DNA from: Bacteroidales bacterium
GTDB lineage: Bacteria; Bacteroidota; Bacteroidia; Bacteroidales; UBA12077
Direction of reading: 5' to 3'
Assembly: GCA_030643125.1 (NCBI GenBank)
Contig: DAOWML010000033.1
Span: forward strand, 1-11,947
DNA: 11,947 bases
Shown here: in pieces, positions 7,224-11,947 of the stretch
Position numbering within the stretch: the first letter of the stretch is position 1
Layout: every line of letters begins with the position of its first letter
Translations under genes and position numbers: made by a program
The notes under the pieces: model-generated
Told to the model about the DNA's origin: nothing
Seen by the model: the letters and a program-made list of their open reading frames with translations, nothing else
The model's database searches: none

Positions 7224-7284
7224 CTATTAGCCTGACTACCGTCAGGCAGGCCTTTAGCTGCTAGCTTATAGCTTGAGGCTTTTT
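7223..7284. terminator. Hairpin-rich bidirectional terminator between metG and ispG, with heptamer repeats
   Basis: A perfect 7-bp stem GCCTGAC (7230-7236) / GTCAGGC (7241-7247) with a TACC loop starts seven bases after the metG stop. Outer arms AGCTATTAGCC (from 7222) and GGCCTTTAGCT pair at 8 of 11 positions, making an extended imperfect hairpin. It is followed by GCT heptamers at 7257, 7264, 7271 and 7278, the last being GCTTTTT. Two genes converge here, so a shared transcription end is likely; termination itself is inferred. Confidence 0.6.
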
Positions 7285-9139
7285 AAATCCAATCTCCACG
7301 ATCCTTAATAAGTTGAATTAATTCCTCAACGGCATTTTCTTCGGGAATATTTTTCTTAACCACTTCCTTATTTTTATACAAAGTGATTTTGCCGGGACCC
7401 GCTCCCACATACCCATAATCAGCATCGGCCATTTCGCCCGGGCCATTTACAATACATCCCATAATTCCTATTTTCAGATTTTTAAGATGAGATGTGCGTT
7501 TTCTAATTTTTGCTGTTGTTTTTTGTAAATCGAAAAGAGTTCTTCCACATCCTGGGCAAGAAATATATTCAGTTTTTGAAATACGAACCCTGCTTGCCTG
7601 TAAAATTCCAAACGAAGTATTTATAATATCTTGTTCATCAATACTACCTTTATTATCAATCCAGATCCCATCACCTAAACCATCTAAAAACAAACCTCCA
7701 ATATCACTGGCTGATTTTAATTGTAAATCTTCTAAATTATTCTCTTTATATGATCTTTTAATAATAACCGGAAAATCACAAGATGAATTCATTAATTTGA
7801 AGAAAGCAGCACGCTGATCGGCAAATCCATTTTTATTGGTTGTTTCCAGAATTAAAACAAGATTGTCCTGATTATTAATTTTTAATAAATTTTCATCATT
7901 TATCTCCGAACAATTAATTTTAAGAAAATTTAGTTTTGATGATTTGCTATCCGATAAATAAAAATTATTAAAGGATTTAAAAAGCGGAAATACATTATCA
8001 TCATAAATAATTTGTTGATCCCAATTTTGTTCGTCAATTATAAAATTCGATTTTTTATGAGAAGAATCAAAAATAAATTGATCGCCTAAATAAACAAATT
8101 CGGGGTATAATTCCTCATTCCCTTCTTTATCAGAAATTACAACAGGCAGGTTATTACCGCCAATATTTTCAACTACCCTTGTATTTTTTTTATTATATTC
8201 AAAAAAGTTGATTGGAATAATATCTACTTCATTAATCTGTTTATGATTAATCCTTTCATCAAAATAGTTTACCAGCTTTTCGGCAACGGGAATTTCATCT
8301 TCCGGTGGTTCGGTAAGCGAAACCCTAATAGTATCTCCTATTCCATCGGCAAGCAATGTTCCTATTCCGACCGCAGATTTAATCCGGCCATCTTCACCTT
8401 CGCCAGCTTCCGTAACACCCAAATGCAAAGGGAAATTCATTCCTTCATCTAGCATTTTGGCAAGCATTAAGCGGTTTGCCTGAACCATTACACGAGTATT
8501 ACTTGATTTTAAAGAAACAACAACATTCAAAAAGTTTTCCTGCATACAAATTCTAAGAAATTCCATTGCTGACTCTACCATTCCTTTGGGTGTATCACCA
8601 TAGTAACTCATGATTCTATCAGATAATGAACCATGATTTACACCAACACGTAAAGCTGTTTTATTTTCTTTACATATTTCGAGTAATGGAATTAGTTTAT
8701 CTTCTATTTTTTGTATTTCGGCTTGATACTCTATTTTCGTAAATTCAACTTTTGAGAAATCTGCCCGTTTATCAACAAAATTTCCCGGATTGATTCTAAC
8801 TTTTTCAACTATTTTGGCTGCTGTAAATGCAGCTTTCGGATTAAAATGAATATCTGCTGCTAAAGGAGTTTCAAAACCTGCTTTACGAATTTCTTTTTTT
8901 ATATTTTTTAAATTCTCGGCTTCACGAATACCCTGCGCTGTTATCCTGACTAATTCGCCTCCTGCCTCAATAATTTTTAGCGACTGCTTAACAGTTTCGT
9001 CAGTTTTTAGAGTGTTCGTACTGGTCATGGATTGAACACAGATAGGGCTATCCCCTCCAATATTTATGTTTCCGACCTTTACTGATCTTGTTTTAAAACG
9101 ATTATATTGAAATAAATTGATGTATTTTTCGTATTTCAT
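7283..9139 (-). CDS. ispG: 4-hydroxy-3-methylbut-2-en-1-yl diphosphate synthase, long insert-containing form
   Basis: IspG (GcpE) performs the penultimate MEP-pathway step, reducing MEcPP to HMBPP with a 4Fe-4S cluster. The TIM-barrel domain (about residues 15-285) shows CVQSMTSTNT, LVRITAQG, ADIHFNPKAA, VRINPGNFVD and GVTEAGEGEDGRIKSAVGIG. The C-terminal cluster domain has Cys528-x2-Cys531 (CPGCGRTL) and Cys562 in GCIVNGPGE, with Glu569 completing the ligands; spacing matches the E. coli Cys270/273/305/Glu312 set to within one residue. About 230 residues between the domains (roughly 290-520) are the extra insert domain found in plant and Bacteroidota enzymes, explaining 618 residues against about 370 in E. 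coli. It is read alone on the minus strand, divergent from gldA. Confidence 0.97.
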   Translation of the reverse strand: MKYEKYINLFQYNRFKTRSVKVGNINIGGDSPICVQSMTSTNTLKTDETVKQSLKIIEAGGELVRITAQGIREAENLKNIKKEIRKAGFETPLAADIHFNPKAAFTAAKIVEKVRINPGNFVDKRADFSKVEFTKIEYQAEIQKIEDKLIPLLEICKENKTALRVGVNHGSLSDRIMSYYGDTPKGMVESAMEFLRICMQENFLNVVVSLKSSNTRVMVQANRLMLAKMLDEGMNFPLHLGVTEAGEGEDGRIKSAVGIGTLLADGIGDTIRVSLTEPPEDEIPVAEKLVNYFDERINHKQINEVDIIPINFFEYNKKNTRVVENIGGNNLPVVISDKEGNEELYPEFVYLGDQFIFDSSHKKSNFIIDEQNWDQQIIYDDNVFPLFKSFNNFYLSDSKSSKLNFLKINCSEINDENLLKINNQDNLVLILETTNKNGFADQRAAFFKLMNSSCDFPVIIKRSYKENNLEDLQLKSASDIGGLFLDGLGDGIWIDNKGSIDEQDIINTSFGILQASRVRISKTEYISCPGCGRTLFDLQKTTAKIRKRTSHLKNLKIGIMGCIVNGPGEMADADYGYVGAGPGKITLYKNKEVVKKNIPEENAVEELIQLIKDRGDWI

Positions 9140-9163
9140 TTGTTTTTATGCTGATAATGAAAG

Positions 9164-9171
9164 CAAAAGTA
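9164..9171 (-). promoter_or_regulatory. Bacteroidota -7 promoter element for ispG
   Basis: The reverse strand reads TACTTTTG, an exact TAnnTTTG match, 24 bases before the ispG ATG. The expected -33 zone falls inside the adjacent heptamer repeat array and shows no TTTG at the right spacing. Confidence 0.5.
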
Positions 9172-9176
9172 ATAAA

Positions 9177-9271
9177 AAGCTACAAGCTTTTGGCTTCATG
9201 CTTCACGCTTTTATTCATATACAACTATTTTGATTATCATGAAGCTTGTGGCTTGTTACTTGTAGCTTATT
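9177..9271. repeat. Paired GCTNNNN heptamer arrays forming a large imperfect inverted repeat
   Basis: Five in-phase heptamers run from 9179 to 9213 (GCTACAA, GCTTTTG, GCTTCAT, GCTTCAC, GCTTTTA). A second set runs from 9244 to 9271 (GCTTGTG, GCTTGTT, ACTTGTA, GCTTATT). The two sets also pair: AAGCTACAAG at 9177-9186 is the exact reverse complement of 9259-9268, and GCTTCATG at 9193-9200 of 9238-9245. The result is a nested hairpin or cruciform filling the gap between divergent ispG and gldA. Confidence 0.8.
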
Positions 9272-9283
9272 TATTTATTTTCG
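9253..9283 (+). promoter_or_regulatory. Weak candidate promoter for gldA
   Basis: TTG at 9253-9255, a 20-base spacer and TATTTTCG at 9276-9283 resemble the Bacteroidota TTG/TAnnTTTG pattern with one mismatch in the -7 box. It lies 21 bases before the gldA ATG and overlaps the heptamer repeats. Confidence 0.3.
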
Positions 9284-9304
9284 TATCATAAAAAACATCA
9301 CAAT

Positions 9305-10216
9305 ATGTCGATACAAGTAAAAGATTTAAGCAAAATATACGGACAACAAAAAGCTGTTGACCAAATTAGTTTTGAAATAAAAACAGGAGAAATTGTTGGA
9401 TTTGTGGGACCAAACGGAGCCGGTAAATCAACAACCATGAAAATCCTGACGGGATTTATTCCTCCATCATCTGGCGAAGTAAAAATTAATAACTTTGATT
9501 TGATTGAAGACTCCCTGGAAATAAGAAAACATATTGGATACCTGCCGGAAAACAATCCTCTTTATTTAGATATGTATGTTAAAGAGTATCTTGAATTTGT
9601 AGCCGGGATTTATAAATTAGGAAACAAAACCAAATCAAGAATAAATGAAATTATTGAGCAAACAGGATTAGGTATCGAGAGGAAGAAAAAAATCGGGGCA
9701 TTATCGAAAGGATACCGACAAAGAGTTGGATTAGCTCAAGCACTGATTCATGACCCGGCCATTTTAATTCTGGATGAACCTACATCCGGACTGGATCCAA
9801 ATCAGATTGTTGAAATCCGTAATTTAATCTCCGAAGTGGGAAAAGAAAAAACTATTATGCTTTCAACACATATTATGCAAGAAGTTGAAGCCATTTGTGA
9901 TCGGATTATCATTATTAATAATGGAAAAATTGTAGCTGACGATACTATCGATTCTATTTTTTCATACACACAAGATAAGCTAAGCACTGTTATCGTTGAG
10001 TTTGATAAAGAACCAAATCAAAAACTACTGGAAGAAATTGAATTAGTGGATAAAGTAGCCAAAATAGATGATAAAAACTGGTTGATTCAGAGTTCATCAA
10101 AAGAAGATATACGCCAAAACATTTTCAACTTTGCTGTTAAATCAAATCTTGCTGTACTTTCCATGCAGAAAAAGGAAAAAAGTTTAGAAGAGGTTTTTCA
10201 GGAACTAACCAAATAA
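9305..10216 (+). CDS. gldA: Gliding-motility-type ABC transporter ATP-binding subunit GldA
   Basis: The product is a 303-residue ABC ATPase. Walker A is GPNGAGKST at 35-43, the signature is LSKGYRQR at 133-140, Walker B is ILILDEP at 153-159, and the H-loop is His189 in LSTHIM. In the Q-loop position the sequence reads GYLPENNPLY, with Glu in place of Gln, which is usual in the GldA/DrrA-like branch. The last 90 residues form the extra C-terminal domain of this subfamily, ending KKEKSLEEVFQELTK. In Flavobacterium johnsoniae GldA works with GldF and GldG in the inner membrane and is needed for gliding; related genes also occur in non-gliding Bacteroidota. No gldF or gldG is in the window, because an insertion sequence begins 55 bases after the stop. 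Confidence 0.9.
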   Translation: MSIQVKDLSKIYGQQKAVDQISFEIKTGEIVGFVGPNGAGKSTTMKILTGFIPPSSGEVKINNFDLIEDSLEIRKHIGYLPENNPLYLDMYVKEYLEFVAGIYKLGNKTKSRINEIIEQTGLGIERKKKIGALSKGYRQRVGLAQALIHDPAILILDEPTSGLDPNQIVEIRNLISEVGKEKTIMLSTHIMQEVEAICDRIIIINNGKIVADDTIDSIFSYTQDKLSTVIVEFDKEPNQKLLEEIELVDKVAKIDDKNWLIQSSSKEDIRQNIFNFAVKSNLAVLSMQKKEKSLEEVFQELTK

Positions 10217-10265
10217 GCTAAGAGCTTCGAGCTCATAGCTGAGAGCTAATGGCTAACAGCTTTTT
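10217..10265. repeat. Array of seven in-phase GCTNNNN heptamers
   Basis: Starting one base after the gldA stop, seven uninterrupted heptamers all begin with GCT: GCTAAGA, GCTTCGA, GCTCATA, GCTGAGA, GCTAATG, GCTAACA and GCTTTTT. The GCT is fixed and the remaining four bases vary. The same 7-base periodicity is seen at 9179-9213, 9244-9271 and 7257-7284. Confidence 0.85.
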
Positions 10266-10270
10266 TCTTT
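10222..10270 (+). terminator. Probable intrinsic terminator of gldA
   Basis: Short hairpins GAGCT/AGCTC (10222-10234) and AGCTG (10237-10241) / CAGCT (10257-10261) arise from the heptamers and are followed directly by six T and a TTT. Stems are short, so strength is uncertain, but the position right after gldA and the T tract support termination. Confidence 0.5.
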
Positions 10271-10271
10271 T

Positions 10272-10285
10272 TCCTGTTTTCGCCA
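10272..10285 (+). repeat. Left terminal inverted repeat of the IS
   Basis: TCCTGTTTTCGCCA is identical to the reverse complement of 11934-11947. After base 14 the two ends diverge (CTTTTC against AATGGG). Confidence 0.85.
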
Positions 10286-10320
10286 CTTTTCTAAAAAATT
10301 GATTTTTTTGCTTTGAACAG

Positions 10321-10332
10321 CCTATTAATAGG
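10321..10332. promoter_or_regulatory. Perfect 12-bp palindrome upstream of the transposase promoter
   Basis: CCTATTAATAGG is its own reverse complement. It lies 10 bases before the transposase -33 box and could be a transposase or repressor contact site, though chance is possible in AT-rich DNA. Confidence 0.35.
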
Positions 10333-10342
10333 GTATTTTATT

Positions 10343-10372
10343 TTTGATATGGGTGACCCGTTTGTATCTTTG
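10343..10372 (+). promoter_or_regulatory. Bacteroidota-type promoter of the transposase gene
   Basis: TTTG at 10343-10346 and TATCTTTG at 10365-10372 match the -33 and TAnnTTTG -7 boxes with an 18-base spacer. The -7 box ends 21 bases before the ATG at 10394. The near-palindrome GGGTGACCC (10351-10359) sits within the spacer and may be an operator. Confidence 0.65.
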
Positions 10373-10393
10373 TATTTTAAGGGTTTACCAATC

Positions 10394-11917
10394 ATGTATA
10401 TTAGAAGAAAGATAAACACATCTGGAAGTATAAGCATTTACATTTTAGAGAAGCAAAATGGTAAGCAAAAACTCATTAAATCGATGGGTTCCGCCAATGC
10501 AGAGAGTGATATTAACCAACTTGAGAGTTTAGCCCGTAAAGAGATAGAAAAACTTACCAAACAAAAGACTATTGAGTTTACTTACGATCAGGATAAACAT
10601 CACATTAGTTTTGTTCGCAAAAGTATTCAAACAGTTCGCATTATAGGGACAGAACTTGTTTTGGTAAACATATTCAATGAAATAGGTTTCAATCAGGTTC
10701 CTGAAAAACTTTTGCGTCATCTGATAATTTCCAGATTACTTTACCCGGGTAGCAAGCTAAGAACTATTGAATATCTGTCACGGCATTATCAGGAGCATTA
10801 CTCTATGTCATCAGTTTACCGTTATCTGGATAAACTCAATCAAGGGTACAAAGAGCAGTTGCAACTAATAAGTTATCAGCATACATTAAAACTTTTTAAT
10901 GGTGTTTTATCAGCAGTCTTCTATGATGTCAGCACTTTGTACTTCGAAGCTTCCAGGGAAGATGAACTAAGAAAACTAGGGTTTAGCAAAGATGGAAAGC
11001 CACACTGCCCTCAAATTGTTCTTGGTTTATTGGTAACCACCGGAGGTTATCCTTTAGCATTTGAGATGTTTGAAGGAAACAAATATGAAGGAGAAACGCT
11101 TATTCCTGTATTAGAGCACTTCAAAAGAAGGTATGACCCTGGTAAATTGGTTGTGGTTGCAGATGCAGGACTTCTGTCAAAGAGTAATATAGAACAATTA
11201 CTAAGCTGTGGTTATGAGTTCATCCTGGGAGCAAGGATCAAAAACGAAACAAAAGAACTAAAAGACCAAATTATTTCTAAGAAGTGGGCAAGTGATACCA
11301 TCCACGAATTTAAAAAAGAAGAACTAACAAAACTAATTGTAAGTTACTCTGAAAAACGAGCCAGAAAAGATGCACACAATAGGGATAATGGGATTAAAAG
11401 ACTTGAAAAGCAAATCATCTCAGGTAAGTTAACTAAAGAAAACATAAATAATAAAGGGTACAACAAGTTTTTAAAAATTGAAGGAAGCGCTACCATAAGT
11501 TTGGATTTAGAGAAAATTACCTCTGACAGTAAATGGGATGGTCTCAAAGGTTACATCACCAATGCTTCTTTAAATCCGCAAGAAGTAATAGATCAGTATA
11601 GGCAGTTATGGCAAATAGAGAAGGCATTCAGAATATCTAAAACAGATCTTAAAGTCCGCCCTATTTATCATAGAAAAGCAAGTAGGATAGAAACTCATTT
11701 ATTAATAGCATTTTGCAGTTATAAACTATACAAAGAGTTTGAAAGACAACTCAATGAAAAGCATACAGGCTTAACCCCTGAGAAGGCATTAGATATACTA
11801 AAATCTATTTATGGAGTTAAAACAACATTACCCATTTCAAATAAAACAGTTGAAATAGTTATGGCTAACACAAGAGAACAAAAAGAGTTGCTTTCAGCAT
11901 TTAATATCGAATTTTAG
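10394..11917 (+). CDS. IS1634-family DDE transposase
   Basis: Starting at the ATG at 10394 the protein has 507 residues and begins MYIRRK, the usual opening of this family. The frame is open further upstream to a TTG at 10313, but that codon lies before the promoter boxes, so the ATG is preferred. The RNase H-like catalytic residues are Asp178 in FYDVSTLYFE, Asp257 in VVADAGLLS, and Glu409 in LWQIEKAFRISKTDLKVRPIYHR; this last block is the IS1634 C-terminal signature (the Y-x2-L-W-x-I-E motif and R-P-I-Y-H). A basic, probably coiled region (about 320-350) lies in the insertion between the second Asp and the Glu. No frameshift or stop interrupts it. It cuts and joins the element's ends. Confidence 0.93.
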   Translation: MYIRRKINTSGSISIYILEKQNGKQKLIKSMGSANAESDINQLESLARKEIEKLTKQKTIEFTYDQDKHHISFVRKSIQTVRIIGTELVLVNIFNEIGFNQVPEKLLRHLIISRLLYPGSKLRTIEYLSRHYQEHYSMSSVYRYLDKLNQGYKEQLQLISYQHTLKLFNGVLSAVFYDVSTLYFEASREDELRKLGFSKDGKPHCPQIVLGLLVTTGGYPLAFEMFEGNKYEGETLIPVLEHFKRRYDPGKLVVVADAGLLSKSNIEQLLSCGYEFILGARIKNETKELKDQIISKKWASDTIHEFKKEELTKLIVSYSEKRARKDAHNRDNGIKRLEKQIISGKLTKENINNKGYNKFLKIEGSATISLDLEKITSDSKWDGLKGYITNASLNPQEVIDQYRQLWQIEKAFRISKTDLKVRPIYHRKASRIETHLLIAFCSYKLYKEFERQLNEKHTGLTPEKALDILKSIYGVKTTLPISNKTVEIVMANTREQKELLSAFNIEF

Positions 11918-11920
11918 GTT

Positions 11921-11935
11921 TGGGTGACCCATTTG
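11921..11935. repeat. Second copy of the IS-internal GGGTGACCC motif
   Basis: TGGGTGACCCATTTG here matches 10350-10364 at 14 of 15 positions, in the same orientation. It lies between the transposase stop and the right terminal repeat. The core GGGT-G-ACCC is an odd-length palindrome. Confidence 0.7.
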
Positions 11936-11947
11936 GCGAAAACAGGA
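11934..11947 (-). repeat. Right terminal inverted repeat of the IS
   Basis: TGGCGAAAACAGGA is the exact reverse complement of the left terminal repeat and ends at the last base of the window. Confidence 0.85.

Larger units (their letters stand above)
10272..11947 (+). mobile_element. IS1634-family insertion sequence, 1676 bp between outer inverted repeats
   Basis: The element contains one transposase gene with its own promoter and is bounded by a perfect 14-bp terminal inverted repeat, TCCTGTTTTCGCCA at 10272-10285 and its complement at 11934-11947. The size fits the IS1634 family (IS4 superfamily). It lies directly after the T tract of the gldA terminator. The right terminal repeat ends on the last base of the window, so the target-site duplication cannot be read and the repeats may extend further. 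The transposase frame is intact, so the copy may be active. Confidence 0.85.

Noticed and set aside
8000..8270. Poorly conserved central part of IspG as a possible foreign insertion or fusion
   Set aside because: It lies in the extra domain expected for the long IspG form, which is variable in sequence, and the frame and flanking motifs are intact.
9298..9555. Minus-strand frame of 85 codons inside gldA
   Set aside because: It lies opposite the strongly conserved Walker A region and has no recognisable features of its own.
9539..9570. Missing Q-loop glutamine in GldA
   Set aside because: GYLPE with Glu at this place is common in the GldA/DrrA-like ATPase branch, so it is not a sign of inactivity.
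10313..10393. TTG-initiated 27-residue N-terminal extension of the transposase
   Set aside because: The TTG lies upstream of the well-formed promoter at 10343-10372, and MYIRRK from the ATG at 10394 is the usual family start.

Overview
The window is AT-rich DNA from a member of the Bacteroidota, most likely class Bacteroidia. The evidence is a GldA-type ATPase, a long (618 aa) IspG with the internal insert seen in Bacteroidota and plants, a Bacteroidota-style MetG with a C-terminal tRNA-binding domain, a secreted C1-type aminopeptidase, several TAnnTTTG promoter -7 elements, and few Shine-Dalgarno sites. No tRNA, rRNA or CRISPR array was seen.

Layout. Positions 1-1903 hold a minus-strand, tightly packed set: yraN (nuclease-fold), a MmcQ/YjbR-family gene, a DUF502 membrane protein gene, and the 5' part of a secreted papain-fold (bleomycin hydrolase/PepC-like) peptidase that runs off the left edge. 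A single plus-strand secreted DUF4412-like gene (2002-2634) follows. Its 3' end overlaps ldcA by 38 bp tail to tail. Positions 2597-4909 are a second minus-strand operon: satD, a DUF3307 membrane protein gene and ldcA, with gaps of 3 and 0 bases. Around 4910-5171 is a divergent promoter region carrying a three-unit 28-bp tandem repeat. metG (5172-7223) and ispG (7283-9139) converge on a hairpin-rich gap. gldA (9305-10216) is transcribed away from ispG. A complete-looking IS1634-family insertion sequence (10272-11947) lies just after the gldA terminator and ends exactly at the right edge of the window.

How it fits together. Most genes are chromosomal housekeeping: translation (metG), isoprenoid precursor synthesis (ispG), peptidoglycan recycling (ldcA) and an ABC ATPase linked to gliding or secretion (gldA). 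The functionally open part is the satD-DUF3307 pair. SatD shows a motif layout resembling class III nucleotidyl cyclases plus a C-terminal helix-turn-helix, and its partner is a membrane protein with spaced His/Asp residues. The most unusual non-coding feature is a set of in-phase heptamer arrays (GCTNNNN) in all three intergenic gaps from metG to the IS. Some fold into hairpins at gene ends. The IS carries a near-palindromic GGGTGACCC motif twice, once inside the transposase promoter spacer.
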